A stretch of 64,000 nucleotides of DNA from Hyphomicrobiales bacterium (GTDB lineage Bacteria; Pseudomonadota; Alphaproteobacteria; Rhizobiales; NORP267): contig JAJFHA010000007.1 in the NCBI GenBank assembly GCA_021775875.1, positions 62,001 to 126,000 of the forward strand, read 5' to 3'. Each line of letters opens with the position of its first letter. The stretch's first letter is position 1. Position numbers and translations under genes: made by a program. Below the pieces are notes generated by a model. That model did no database searches, was not told the origin of the DNA, and worked only from the letters and a program-made list of their open reading frames with translations. Below, piece by piece: positions 46,696 to 57,039 of this stretch.

Positions 46696-47580
46696 TTACC
46701 TTGCAAACCGTACCAGTATTTCCTGCGCTGCCGGCGGCGACGCAAGCCGTGTCTCAAAGGGCACAGCACCAGAAGGTAACAGCAAATCGCGCCCCGCGCT
46801 TCCGGACCAGTGATAAATTTCCTGCTCATGGCCATTGCGCAGAGAAAACCTTATCATGGGAAGTTCAACCGGCGCATCGGTAATATTGACTATTTCCCCA
46901 CGTACTGTCAGCACGGTCAGCCCGTCTTCATAGGCCCGGGCATAGGCAATATCGCGAAATTCAAGACCGCGCAAATTGACCTCAATTCCAACAAGCGCGT
47001 AAAGCCGAGCCATGCCGGGCGCAAGGCGTACCATCGGATCTTGAAACATTACCAGGCCGCTGACGACAAGTAGGATTGCAGCCGCGATCGCAGCAAATTT
47101 TTGAATTTTTGAAACCTGCAATGCCAGGGCAGCACCGGAAATGCGGGATCGTGCCCTTTCCCGTGACGCCAGCTTTTCAATATCAACTGTCGCAGCAGCA
47201 ATCTCGTCAGCACCGGCATCCCTATCCGGCGTTTCGATAGTTTCCTCTGTTTCGGTCTCTGTTGAGATTTCAGCATCCGGGACTTCCACCGCCTCGCCAA
47301 AATCATCTGGATCAGAAGAAAAATTCGGGACCGGGTCAGTTTCAAATCCTGAATTGGGATCCGGGTCCATTTCAGCGCTTGCCACATCTATTTCCGGATC
47401 GTGTTCAATTTCCGGGTTCGGTACGAACTCAATTTCATCAGCCATATCCTCAACAGGCACATCTCTGGTGACCATCCAGATATTGCTGCAATTATGGCAT
47501 TTAACCTTACGTCCGGTCGGCCCCAGAAGGGCGTCATCCGCTTCGTAGCTGGTTGTACATTCTGGACAGGTCAGGATCAT
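46696..47580 (-). CDS. Zinc-ribbon (MJ0042-type)/DUF3426-like membrane protein
   Basis: MILTCPECTTSYEADDALLGPTGRKVKCHNCSNIW zinc ribbon, central acidic region, one TM. Confidence 0.88.
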   Translation of the reverse strand: MILTCPECTTSYEADDALLGPTGRKVKCHNCSNIWMVTRDVPVEDMADEIEFVPNPEIEHDPEIDVASAEMDPDPNSGFETDPVPNFSSDPDDFGEAVEVPDAEISTETETEETIETPDRDAGADEIAAATVDIEKLASRERARSRISGAALALQVSKIQKFAAIAAAILLVVSGLVMFQDPMVRLAPGMARLYALVGIEVNLRGLEFRDIAYARAYEDGLTVLTVRGEIVNITDAPVELPMIRFSLRNGHEQEIYHWSGSAGRDLLLPSGAVPFETRLASPPAAQEILVRFAR

Positions 47581-47764
47581 TGTAGAGGCTCTTCATACTC
47601 GGAACGGAATTGCCGCATATCCATCCTGGAACAAGGCGTACATACCGTCGGCCAATGATTGCCTCATTTACGCTTAAGATCGCGTTAAAACTAGTTCGAC
47701 ATAACTAAGGTCTGGACCCTAAAGTCTGGTTCCATATTTTGCAGGTAATGAAAGGGTTTGCGCA

Positions 47765-48424
47765 GTGATTCGCTTCGAAAATGTTGGCCTGCGTTACGGC
47801 ATGGGGCCGGAAATTTTGCGCAACATCTCATTCCATGTGGCGCCAGGTTCTTTTCATTTCCTGACCGGACCGTCTGGTGCCGGTAAAACTACATTGTTGC
47901 GCCTGCTCTTCATGGCTCTCAAACCAACCCGTGGCCTCGTCAATTTATTCGGTCAGGATGTAGCCTCGCTGTCGTCAACTGATCTGCCTGAATTACGACG
48001 CAAGGTTGGGGTCGTATTTCAGGATTTCAGGTTACTGAACCATTTGACCACCTTTGAAAATGTCGCCCTTCCCCTGCGCGCCACCGAACAACCTGAACAG
48101 GATTATCGGGCCAACGTGGTTGAATTGCTGAAATGGGTCGGGCTTGGTGATCGTATGCGAGCCAGCCCGGAGGTTTTGTCGGGCGGTGAAAAACAACGCG
48201 CCGCGATCGCCCGTGCCGTAGTCGGCCAGCCTCAACTTTTGCTCGCCGATGAACCAACCGGCAATGTGGACCCGAGCATGGCCAAACGGCTGCTCGGTCT
48301 GTTTGAAGAACTCAACAAGCTCGGCACCACAGTTATTATCGCCACCCATGATGTTGAATTGATGCGCTTGTCCGATGCCCCCCACATGATCCTCGAAGAT
48401 GGTCATTTAGGGATCGAATCCTGA
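47765..48424 (+). CDS. ftsE: Cell division ATP-binding protein FtsE
   Basis: MIRFENVGLRYG, FLTGPSGAGKTTLLRLL (Walker A), LSGGEKQRAAIARAVVGQPQLLLADEPTGNVD. Confidence 0.95.
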   Translation: MIRFENVGLRYGMGPEILRNISFHVAPGSFHFLTGPSGAGKTTLLRLLFMALKPTRGLVNLFGQDVASLSSTDLPELRRKVGVVFQDFRLLNHLTTFENVALPLRATEQPEQDYRANVVELLKWVGLGDRMRASPEVLSGGEKQRAAIARAVVGQPQLLLADEPTGNVDPSMAKRLLGLFEELNKLGTTVIIATHDVELMRLSDAPHMILEDGHLGIES

Positions 48425-48432
48425 AAAACGCC

Positions 48433-49440
48433 ATGAGCCGCAAACCACAAAAACCCGTCATCCCTCCCGGTAAACCGAAATCGCGTCCAAAAGCCACACC
48501 TGCACCTGCCGGTTGGTTACAGCGTTATTTTGACCGTATCACCCATAAATCAACACCGATTGTACCGGTTGAAAATGTAATTGGCCGGGCTTTGGTTCTG
48601 GTCACTGCGATCATGTGTTTTTTAGCCTGTCTGGCGCTTGGTACGGCTTGGGCCGTCCACCGGGCCTCCGTTGCATGGACAAGCGAGGCCGCCAGCGAGC
48701 TGACTCTACAGATCAAGCCTGTTGAGGGCCTCAATATGACAGACGAAGTCACCAAGGCGATGCGCCATCTGGGAAATGTGAACGGTGTTGTACGCGCCGA
48801 ACCGATTTCAAACGAAGAGACCCGGAAATTGCTTGAACCATGGCTGGGAGCTGAACTGAATTTCGAGGAACTTCCGGTGCCGCAATTGATTACGGTCGAA
48901 ATTGATCGCCGCAACCCTCCAAATTTGCAGGTTTTGGCATCAGACCTGATCGCCATTGTCCCAGGCGCCAGGCTTGACGATCATCGGGTTTGGCAAAATC
49001 AGGTCCGGTCGGCGGCAAACTGGATCAAATGGACAAGTTTCCTGGTCCTCATTCTGATGTTAGGGGCGACAATTGCAATCATTGTCTTCGCGACCCAAGG
49101 TGCCATGTCATCAAACCGCGATGTGGTGAATGTGCTGCATTTGGTTGGCGCCCGCGACAAATTTATTGTTCGGGAATTTGAGCGTCATTTCCTGGTGCTT
49201 GGCTTGAAAGGCGGACTTGCCGGCGGATTGCTGGCGGCGACTGCGTTCATTGTGGCCCGTTACGCGCTTGAGCAAATCGCCCCGCGCAGCCTGGACGGCG
49301 AGTTCAACAACCTCATTCACGCGGTTTCAATTGGATGGAGTGGTTTTGCCGCTATCGCCGGAATTGTTGCGTTTCTCGCAATCCTTACTTCACGCACCTC
49401 CAGATATACAGTTTATCGATACCTCAAAAGTGTTGAGTAA
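48433..49440 (+). CDS. ftsX: Cell division protein FtsX
   Basis: FtsX topology; NVLHLVGARDKFIVREFERHFLVLGLKGG; follows ftsE. Confidence 0.92.
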   Translation: MSRKPQKPVIPPGKPKSRPKATPAPAGWLQRYFDRITHKSTPIVPVENVIGRALVLVTAIMCFLACLALGTAWAVHRASVAWTSEAASELTLQIKPVEGLNMTDEVTKAMRHLGNVNGVVRAEPISNEETRKLLEPWLGAELNFEELPVPQLITVEIDRRNPPNLQVLASDLIAIVPGARLDDHRVWQNQVRSAANWIKWTSFLVLILMLGATIAIIVFATQGAMSSNRDVVNVLHLVGARDKFIVREFERHFLVLGLKGGLAGGLLAATAFIVARYALEQIAPRSLDGEFNNLIHAVSIGWSGFAAIAGIVAFLAILTSRTSRYTVYRYLKSVE

Positions 49441-49514
49441 ATTCACAATTGAATTTAGTTTGGTGCCGGATGCAGCAACATCAGGAACTGGCATAATTGG
49501 CCAATTCAGGATCA

Positions 49515-50192
49515 ATGCAAAAATTGTCGAATTCAGAACCGGATAACCCGGCTACACCAGAAAAACAGCGCACCGGTCCCTACCGGACTTTGCGTACATT
49601 CGCGTTTTTGTGCGGGCTGTTAGTGGCTTTGTTTCTCGGCGGGTTTCTTATTTTCATAAATGAAATCCCGAAAACCGGAACAGACAATTTACCTCAGGCT
49701 GATGGGATTGTAGCATTAACAGGGGCCGCCGACAGGGTCGAAATCGCGGTCGGATTGTTACATGCAGGCAAAGGTAGAAGGCTTCTTATATCAGGCGTAA
49801 ATACAGCAACTACCAGAGGTGCGTTGGGCCGCTCGATGCCGCAATTTGCAGACCTGTTCGAATGCTGTATCGATCTCGACTATCAGGCCCTCAATACAGT
49901 CGGCAATGCCGATGAGACCCAAAAATGGGTCGAGGATCAGGGTTTCTCGTCGGTCATTATAGTTACCAGTAATTATCATATGCCACGCAGCCTTATCGAA
50001 ATTGAACGGGCCATGCCAAATATCATGTTCATTCCTTATCCAGTTGTGACCGAACGGGTAAAAATTGATCAATGGTGGTCGAACCCTGGATCGCTAAAAT
50101 TGCTCGCGTCCGAATATCTGAAATATCTCGAAGCAATTCTGCGCAGCAATTTTCATAGTGCTACGGCAACAATTATGGGCAGTGCGTATTAA
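49515..50192 (+). CDS. YdcF/SanA-like DUF218 family protein
   Basis: DGIVALTGAADRVEIAVGLLHAGKGRRLLISGVN, SSVIIVTSNYHMPRSLIEI. Confidence 0.92.
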   Translation: MQKLSNSEPDNPATPEKQRTGPYRTLRTFAFLCGLLVALFLGGFLIFINEIPKTGTDNLPQADGIVALTGAADRVEIAVGLLHAGKGRRLLISGVNTATTRGALGRSMPQFADLFECCIDLDYQALNTVGNADETQKWVEDQGFSSVIIVTSNYHMPRSLIEIERAMPNIMFIPYPVVTERVKIDQWWSNPGSLKLLASEYLKYLEAILRSNFHSATATIMGSAY

Positions 50193-50938
50193 TGGCGCCG
50201 GGCAACGGGATAGAACCATCTTCCGCCGTCCGGGCGTTTGCGTTCAATATTATTTTCTACCTCAATTTGGTCAGCTTTATTTTGGCGGCCATGCCTCTGC
50301 TCATTTTTCCAAGACAATATATCAGGGCCTTCGTCCACTTGTGGTCCCACACAAGCCTGTGGTGGTTGAAGGTTCTGACCGGAACAAATTATGAGATCAG
50401 GGGACAGCAGAATATTCCGCAAGGGGCGCTTCTGGTTGCCGCCAAGCATCAGTCTTTTTGGGAGACATTTGCCCTGATGCCGTTATTTGCTGATCCGGTC
50501 ATTGTTTTGAAGCGTGAATTGACATGGATCCCTCTATTGGGATGGATTCTGCGCAAATATGGCTGCATTCCGGTTGATCGCAATGGTGCTTCAAAAGCGC
50601 TCCGCGCCATGCTTGAACAGGCGCGGCTGTCGGCAAAGGAAAACCGCCAAATCATCATTTTCCCGGAAGGAACCCGCCAGGACCCGGATGCGGCACCAGA
50701 CTATAAACCCGGGGTCGGCCTGCTCTATGTGGATCTGAAAATTCCCTGCCTGCCAATAGCTCTGAATTCTGGGTTATACTGGCCGCGCCGTCGCCCGGAA
50801 CGCCATCCTGGCACTATCCTTGTTGATATTTTGTCCCCTATCCCCCCCGGTCTCACGCGAAAACGGTTCTTGCCCCGTATCGAAGCCGAAATTGAAACCG
50901 CCACCGCCAAGCTGGTTGTTGAAGCGCGGGGCGCATAG
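50192..50938 (+). CDS. plsC: 1-acyl-sn-glycerol-3-phosphate acyltransferase
   Basis: AAKHQSFWETF (HX4D-like), PVDRNGASKALRAML, IIIFPEGTRQDPDAAPDYKPGVG. Confidence 0.92.
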   Translation: MAPGNGIEPSSAVRAFAFNIIFYLNLVSFILAAMPLLIFPRQYIRAFVHLWSHTSLWWLKVLTGTNYEIRGQQNIPQGALLVAAKHQSFWETFALMPLFADPVIVLKRELTWIPLLGWILRKYGCIPVDRNGASKALRAMLEQARLSAKENRQIIIFPEGTRQDPDAAPDYKPGVGLLYVDLKIPCLPIALNSGLYWPRRRPERHPGTILVDILSPIPPGLTRKRFLPRIEAEIETATAKLVVEARGA

Positions 50939-51031
50939 TCTGTCAGGGCAGACGGGACAATCGAAATGTACAACATAACCTGCACCACATCAGGCAATGT
51001 TAAAAAATTTTAGTTGACATTTCTGATTTTT

Positions 51032-51046
51032 GTTCTAGTTTTGTTC
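51032..51046 (+). promoter_or_regulatory. LexA-type SOS box (alphaproteobacterial GTTC-N7-GTTC)
   Basis: GTTCTAGTTTTGTTC overlapping the -10 of a TTGACA (51014-51019) promoter. Confidence 0.75.
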
Positions 51047-51048
51047 TC

Positions 51049-51498
51049 ATGGTGATACAAGAACAAAAAATGAACGAACAACCCGCATTCCTGTCCGATC
51101 TAGGCCCATCCAGCCTTGGTCAGCCCAATCTCGGATTATATGATGTGGGCTATTGCTATTGGTTCGGGGCCTCGGGCCGGAAATATGTCCATTCGGTTTA
51201 TCGCCTGGATGCGTGGCCCGGTCATGTAGACGCCAATATTATGCTGGTGCGTAATTGCCCAACCGAAGGCCGACAAATTCTCTGGGCTGGTCAGGCCGGC
51301 AAGGTTCCAGGACAATTGTCCAAACAGGGCATTCTCTCGTGGGCCCGTGCAAATAACGCCAATGAAGTGCATGTGCATCTGCTCGGTGGGTCAGCAAATA
51401 TGCGCGACCAAATCACCAAAGACCTGCAACGGATTGCCCGCATTGGGTCTGCCGGTCTTGTGCGCGATATCAGCCTTGCAGACTCAGGCGGCGTTTAA
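51049..51498 (+). CDS. Hypothetical protein with SOS-box-containing promoter
   Basis: 149 aa (or 142 aa from ATG 51070); LGLYDVGYCYWFGASGRKYVHSVYRLDAWPGHVDANIMLVRNC; no family recognised. Confidence 0.75.
   Translation: MVIQEQKMNEQPAFLSDLGPSSLGQPNLGLYDVGYCYWFGASGRKYVHSVYRLDAWPGHVDANIMLVRNCPTEGRQILWAGQAGKVPGQLSKQGILSWARANNANEVHVHLLGGSANMRDQITKDLQRIARIGSAGLVRDISLADSGGV
51061..51075 (-). promoter_or_regulatory. Second LexA-type SOS box, inverted
   Basis: GAACAAAAAATGAAC = minus-strand GTTCATTTTTTGTTC, overlapping the ATG at 51070. Confidence 0.55.
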
Positions 51499-52017
51499 AG
51501 CAAGCTGCGCGGCCAGTTTTTCCAGTTGGCGATCGCGAATATCCATCTCTTTCAAACACCCGACCGTCTGGTGTACATATTCTTCATTGTCACCTGACTT
51601 GCCAATGTTCCCGCGGATGCGCGCAACTTGTTCTTCAATTGTCAGACGACCGGCAAATTGTTCGTGGCGAGGATCAGCCATATAGCAAAGCGCTGATACT
51701 TTTTTACGCGGACTTTCCAGCAGATGGATTTGCCGCCACCGCTCAAGATAGACCAGCGTCACCTGTTCCCTTTCGCGCAGATAGGCAATCACGCTATCAC
51801 GGTCAATTCCATTTACCCTGAACGCCATTCCGCGACACGCACCGCCGGCCGCAAGTCCTAACACCAACCCTGGTCTGGAGGGCGTACCGCGATGATGGTA
51901 GCTGTGAACACATAACGCCCGGTGTGCACCCGATAATTTGGCCTGCGCACTTTTTGCGAACGGAAATCCTGGTCGCCACATCAGCGAGCCATAGCCAAAT
52001 ACCCAGAAATCATCCAT
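51484..52017 (-). CDS. Gamma-glutamylcyclotransferase (ChaC-like)
   Basis: DDFWVFGYGSLMWRPGFPF, CVHSYHHRGTPSRPGLVLGLAAGGACRGMAFRV; start revised to 52017. Confidence 0.93.
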   Translation of the reverse strand: MDDFWVFGYGSLMWRPGFPFAKSAQAKLSGAHRALCVHSYHHRGTPSRPGLVLGLAAGGACRGMAFRVNGIDRDSVIAYLREREQVTLVYLERWRQIHLLESPRKKVSALCYMADPRHEQFAGRLTIEEQVARIRGNIGKSGDNEEYVHQTVGCLKEMDIRDRQLEKLAAQLALNAA

Positions 52018-52059
52018 AACAACCGCCAGAATTTCAAATTCCAGCCCGATTAACAGGGC

Positions 52060-53202
52060 TTGCGATTGAACGCAACAACAGGTCCAGGAACCAACAAAAT
52101 CAGCACCCGACAACAATCACCCGGCCGACGCCCGTGGCGCATGGCTCTGCCGCTGGGGCTGGTAATTGTCCTGTCGATTGGCTGGGTGGCTTATTGGTTT
52201 ATTGCCAGCCAGGTAGCAAATGCGGGGATCGATCGGTTCATCCGGCAAAATTTAGCGCGCGGCATCGAAATCACCTGCGCTGAGCGAACCCTCGACGGAT
52301 TCCCGTTCCGCTTTATCGTGACCTGTCGCAATACTCGGATTGCGGTCAACCGATCCGGGCGCGTTGTTATAATTGATCTACCGAAATTGCGCGGCGTTGT
52401 TCAGGCCTATAATCCCACACATATAATTGCCGAACCATCTGGTCCGATCGACATAGCTGTTCGCCAACCGGGCCAGGCAGACCGGTTTGCCCGTGCGAGT
52501 TGGGCGGAAATGCGTTTCAGCCTGCGCCTTTCCGGATTTAATTTTTCCAGTGGCGACATGACCGCGACAGAGATGAGTTTCTGGCGCGGAGCGTCAAGCG
52601 CGGCCCTAACCAGCACTCCTTTTCTTGCAATAAAGAATTACGAAGGTCATATCCGTCAGGCCATATCCGGTTCAGGTCAAAGCCCCTTGCCGGATTTTGA
52701 TTTCGCGGCCAACGCTACTGATCTCGTTCACCAGCCCATCACGCCGGGAGGTGATCCGATTGCCATCAATGATATTTCGACAATCGGTACGGTTTTTGAT
52801 CTGCCATTGCGAGAAATCGGAGACCGGCCTAATTTTTTCCGTGCGTGGCAACAGGCTGGCGGCAAGCTGCAAATCGACAAATTATGGATCGACGGCCCGG
52901 ATACCGCTGCCAACATTGCCGGGTCGCTGACGCTTACCCCAACCGGGCGGCCCCAGGGCGCAATCGCAATTGATATTGTCGACATCGAACAATTATCCCG
53001 GCACATCGACAACGCTTCAACCGGATCAGGCTTGAATATCGTCAGTTTCATGCTTCAGATGGTCCGCAACATAGCAACGCCATCGACAGTTGATGGCACG
53101 CCATCGGTGCGGCTCGATATCGATATCGACGACGGCATCATCAAGGTTCAAGGCACCCCGGTCACACGAATCGACCCGCTCTTCCCAAATCCTCGAAGTT
53201 GA
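52060..53202 (+). CDS. DUF2125 domain-containing protein
   Basis: LGLVIVLSIGWVAYWFIASQVANAGIDRFIRQNLARGIEITCAERTLDGFPFRFIVTC typical of DUF2125. Confidence 0.85.
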   Translation: MRLNATTGPGTNKISTRQQSPGRRPWRMALPLGLVIVLSIGWVAYWFIASQVANAGIDRFIRQNLARGIEITCAERTLDGFPFRFIVTCRNTRIAVNRSGRVVIIDLPKLRGVVQAYNPTHIIAEPSGPIDIAVRQPGQADRFARASWAEMRFSLRLSGFNFSSGDMTATEMSFWRGASSAALTSTPFLAIKNYEGHIRQAISGSGQSPLPDFDFAANATDLVHQPITPGGDPIAINDISTIGTVFDLPLREIGDRPNFFRAWQQAGGKLQIDKLWIDGPDTAANIAGSLTLTPTGRPQGAIAIDIVDIEQLSRHIDNASTGSGLNIVSFMLQMVRNIATPSTVDGTPSVRLDIDIDDGIIKVQGTPVTRIDPLFPNPRS

Positions 53203-54135
53203 TCAGTCCGATCCGGATCCGGTTGTGTGACGGCCAAAATCGGGCGCTTCGGTTTCCTGACCAGCATCAATAATGCGCCGGCGGATTGAGCGGGTTTTAG
53301 TGAAAATTTCAAACAGCCGGTCGGCATCACCGCGCCGGATCGCCCGTTGCAGATCGGTCAAATCTTCGGTGAAGCGGCCCAGCATTTCAAGGACGGCGTC
53401 TTTGTTATGGACAAAAACATCCCGCCACATGGTCGGGTCTGACGCTGCGATCCGGGTAAAATCCCGGAACCCGCCCGCTGAATATTTGATAACCTCACTC
53501 CGAGTAACTTGTTCCAAGTCATCTGCGGTGCCTACAATATTATAGGCAATCAGATGGGGGATATGACTGGTAATCGCCAACACCAGATCATGATGATCCG
53601 GTGTCATGATTTCCACATTGCTGCCGCAACCTTCCCAAAACCGAACAAGCGATTTGAATGCGGCTTCGTCCACATCATCCGGTGGGGTTAGAATGACCCA
53701 GCGATTATCAAACAAATCTGCAAAACCGGATTCAGGTCCTGATTGCTCAGTTCCCGCAACCGGATGTCCCGGGATCAGGTGAACTCCGGCCGGCATGAAT
53801 GGCGCACAATCGCGCACGACCGCTTCTTTAACCGATCCCACATCGGTCACGATGGCACCGGGTTTCAGTACCGGACCGATCTCGGCGGCAACCACCTTAA
53901 ACGCACCGACAGGCGTGCATAAAATAATCAGATCCGCGCCCTTTGCAGCATCCGCCGCATTATCGTGGATCTCATCAACGATTTTTAACTGAATGGCTTT
54001 GTCGCGCGTCGCGGAAGATTTTGCGAAACCGCTAACATGTCCAGCCAGACCATTTTGGCGCATTATATGACCGAGCGACGAGCCGATTAACCCGATCCCG
54101 ATCAGGGCAACATGCCTGAAAACAGGTTCAGCCAT
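53203..54135 (-). CDS. tyrA: Prephenate/arogenate dehydrogenase
   Basis: ALIGIGLIGSSLGHIMRQNGLAGHVSGFA, DVGSVKEAVV, LIPGHPVAGTEQSGPESGFADLFDNRWVILTP. Confidence 0.94.
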   Translation of the reverse strand: MAEPVFRHVALIGIGLIGSSLGHIMRQNGLAGHVSGFAKSSATRDKAIQLKIVDEIHDNAADAAKGADLIILCTPVGAFKVVAAEIGPVLKPGAIVTDVGSVKEAVVRDCAPFMPAGVHLIPGHPVAGTEQSGPESGFADLFDNRWVILTPPDDVDEAAFKSLVRFWEGCGSNVEIMTPDHHDLVLAITSHIPHLIAYNIVGTADDLEQVTRSEVIKYSAGGFRDFTRIAASDPTMWRDVFVHNKDAVLEMLGRFTEDLTDLQRAIRRGDADRLFEIFTKTRSIRRRIIDAGQETEAPDFGRHTTGSGSD

Positions 54136-55250
54136 TATTGCTTGCCGCCGTTTTTCATAAAATTACCCAGCACATCAACCAAAAGCCTGTTGGCTTCTTC
54201 GGTGCCAATCGTCAAACGCAGAGAATTTGGCAACCCGTAATTTCCAACCCGGCGCAAAATGAGCCCGTGCCTTTTCAGCTCTTCATCGGCATGGGCCATG
54301 TCGTGCACGCCATCATCCGGAAAATCGACCAGCAGGAAATTCCCAACAGACGGCGTGACGCCCAGACCCAACCCGGTAAGTTTTTCGATCAGCCAAGGCA
54401 ACCATTTGTCATTATGCGCAATGGCTTTTTCCAGATGATCTTTGTCTGCCAGTGCCGCGATACCAGCAGCGATAGCCGGACCGGTCAGGTTAAACGGGCC
54501 GCGGATCCGGTTCAGGATACCGGCAATTTCAGCAGGGCAATATACCCAGCCAAGGCGCAAATTTGCTAACCCGTAAATCTTGGAAAATGTCCGCGTCATG
54601 ACAACATTGTCGCTGGAAGATACCAGTTCAATTCCAGCCTCATAATCATTGCGACGAACATATTCCGCGTATGCCGCGTCCAGAACCAACACCACATTTG
54701 ATGGTAACCCGGCATGAAGTCGGCGCACCTCGTCGATCGGGGTAAAAGTGCCGGTCGGGTTGTTGGGATTGGCAAGAAACACAATTTTTGTGCGCTCTGT
54801 CACACAATCAAGTATCGCATCGACACTTGCTTTACGGTCGGTTTCCCGTGCCACGACTGGAGTCGCCCCCCGCGCCTGAATCGTGATCGGATAGACCAGA
54901 AATCCGTGCGTTGTGTAAATCGCTTCGTCCCCTGGGCCGAGAAACGCGCAAGCCAGCAAATTAAGCAATTCGTCCGACCCGGCACCACACACTATATACG
55001 CCGGGTTGAGGCCGTACCGCGCCCCTATCGCCTGACGCAGGTCGGTCGCTGATCCGTCTGGATAATAGCCGATCTCTGCGGCGTTTTCCTGATAGGCCGC
55101 AATCGCTTTCGGACTTGGTCCAAGCGGAGATTCGTTTGCTGAAAGTTTGTAGACCGGTCCCTCACCCGGCTCCCCGGATTCGCCGGGAATATAAGGATCG
55201 ATACCAAGAATGCCCGGCCGCGGTTCTGGTCGCTGCTTGTCGTTACTCAT
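54135..55250 (-). CDS. hisC: Histidinol-phosphate aminotransferase
   Basis: [50 protein letters not shown] (PLP Lys); 1-bp overlap with tyrA. Confidence 0.94.
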   Translation of the reverse strand: MSNDKQRPEPRPGILGIDPYIPGESGEPGEGPVYKLSANESPLGPSPKAIAAYQENAAEIGYYPDGSATDLRQAIGARYGLNPAYIVCGAGSDELLNLLACAFLGPGDEAIYTTHGFLVYPITIQARGATPVVARETDRKASVDAILDCVTERTKIVFLANPNNPTGTFTPIDEVRRLHAGLPSNVVLVLDAAYAEYVRRNDYEAGIELVSSSDNVVMTRTFSKIYGLANLRLGWVYCPAEIAGILNRIRGPFNLTGPAIAAGIAALADKDHLEKAIAHNDKWLPWLIEKLTGLGLGVTPSVGNFLLVDFPDDGVHDMAHADEELKRHGLILRRVGNYGLPNSLRLTIGTEEANRLLVDVLGNFMKNGGKQ

Positions 55251-55255
55251 GGTCT

Positions 55256-56059
55256 TTAGTCCCTGCCTTCGCTGATGCGGGCATAGCCCCCCAGATATTC
55301 ATATTTTGTTTCCGCGCCACTCCGGGCAACTATATCTTCGCTGGTGAAATAGCCATCTATTCCGGTCAGGATCAATAGCTTTCCGTCCACGCTCGCCCGG
55401 TCAAGCTCAGTCGCATCACACCCAAATGCAGCGACATCGTTTTCATCACGCAAAACGAGCAAAGTGCAATCGTCGCCCGATGGTTCAAACGGTGCCTGAC
55501 TGACAATCCATGAGGCATCCCCGTCTCCGGTCAAAAATGGATAATGCGCAACGATACGCGCATTCCTGTTTTCCGTCAGCGCCAAGTTGGTCCACCACGG
55601 CATTTTGGATATTTGAGCAACCGGTTCCAGCAAAAACCCAACCGCATGGATATCGTTTTGCACCTTGGTCAAAACCTCTTCCGCTGTCGCCAGATAATGC
55701 ACCGGTGACGAAACACCAAAATAGAAGCTCGCGGATTCCGCCAGCGCCGCCTGATCCGACCCCGCAGCATAAACTTCAAATTGAGCCTGCAACTGGGTGA
55801 AGGCAGCAATAATCTCGCGCCAGATCCGCTCCACCGCACCAAGTGGGAACGGCCCCTGATGACGGTTTTGAATAGCGCGCATCATGCGGGCTTCCCGCGC
55901 CGGGCGCATGGCGCCCGAGCCTTTGGCCGCGCCAACACCTTTGGCCGCCTGAAGAGCGGAAATCATCCGCCCCCGCTCCATCAACAATTCATGCATGGAC
56001 CGGTCGACCCGGTCTATTTCGCTGCGGAGCCTGGCCAGTTCCGCCTGTTCGTCAGCCAT
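55256..56059 (-). CDS. Chorismate mutase (AroQ class) with long C-terminal domain
   Basis: [48 protein letters not shown]; start revised to 56059. Confidence 0.88.
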   Translation of the reverse strand: MADEQAELARLRSEIDRVDRSMHELLMERGRMISALQAAKGVGAAKGSGAMRPAREARMMRAIQNRHQGPFPLGAVERIWREIIAAFTQLQAQFEVYAAGSDQAALAESASFYFGVSSPVHYLATAEEVLTKVQNDIHAVGFLLEPVAQISKMPWWTNLALTENRNARIVAHYPFLTGDGDASWIVSQAPFEPSGDDCTLLVLRDENDVAAFGCDATELDRASVDGKLLILTGIDGYFTSEDIVARSGAETKYEYLGGYARISEGRD

Positions 56060-56190
56060 GATAGTTGCCTCTGAAACGCAAAATTTCATTTTGATGGTTC
56101 AATCCACCAACAATTACAAACGCGTATACATACGGAGCGAGCTTCACAAAATCAAAGGAAAGATTACCGTCCCGGTTTAGCCCCGGCGAC

Positions 56191-56946
56191 TCACCCCAAT
56201 CGATCCTGATCTGTATAGGCGATTGTTCGTCCCAAATTGGGTTCAAGAACCGGTTTGATCTGTCGCCCAAGCCGCCTGCGCCCAACAGCGATCGGGGCAA
56301 AAACCTGCTTTGTAGCTTCGACCACAATGACACCTGAAAATCCCGGCCAGAACCATCCCCCAATCCGCTCCCATACGGACGCCGACTTCAGTAAAAACCT
56401 GTAATTGAAAGGCGGCATATGCAGCGCACCGAACCACCCGACCGGGCTGAACATGGCATCGCGCAATAACCGTGTCAGTTGCACCTTGCTAAACGGCTGA
56501 CCAAACCCGAAGGGCGTTGAATCGACCCGCGCCCAAAGCCCGCGCCGGTTGGAGACCACAATCATCATCCGCCCGCCCGGGGCCAACACCCGCCACGCTT
56601 CCCGCAACAAAGCTTCCGGCGCCTCGGATACTTCAAGCGCATGAACCACCAGCAACCGGTCGATTGACCCGTCTGCCAGTGGCATCTCAAATTCATCAAC
56701 CAATGCCGTCTTAAAAGGCGCTTTGGACGGCCAGTTCACGGCTCCCTGACCAGCCGGCATCAACGCGGATGTCTCAGCCTCATCGGAAAAAGCTTCAAGA
56801 AACGGGCAGGCATAACCAAGACCGACCATCACGTCGCCAGCAACTTTTGGCCAGCGACGGCGCAAATGGCGGGTCAGAACCCGGCGCACCACACGACCAG
56901 GGTCGCTTGTGTAAAAATCCCGCAATTCCACAATATCAAGATACAT
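56191..56946 (-). CDS. Class I SAM-dependent methyltransferase
   Basis: MVGLGYACPFLEAF, DGSIDRLLVVHALEVSEAPEALLREAWRVLAPGGRMMIVVSN; ATG 56946 preferred. Confidence 0.88.
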   Translation of the reverse strand: MYLDIVELRDFYTSDPGRVVRRVLTRHLRRRWPKVAGDVMVGLGYACPFLEAFSDEAETSALMPAGQGAVNWPSKAPFKTALVDEFEMPLADGSIDRLLVVHALEVSEAPEALLREAWRVLAPGGRMMIVVSNRRGLWARVDSTPFGFGQPFSKVQLTRLLRDAMFSPVGWFGALHMPPFNYRFLLKSASVWERIGGWFWPGFSGVIVVEATKQVFAPIAVGRRRLGRQIKPVLEPNLGRTIAYTDQDRLG

Positions 56947-57039
56947 CGGCTTCAAATCTGCTTTGCTGACCGCATGGTTTCTCGTTCTACCTGATAATGC
57001 TAGGTTGTCCGCAACCAAGAATCATCAGGAATTTTCAAA

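Noticed and set aside
48455-48475. CCCGTCATCCCTCCCGG as a second copy of the 27631 palindromic element
   Set aside because: Lies inside ftsX coding sequence and matches only a short segment without the inverted partner.
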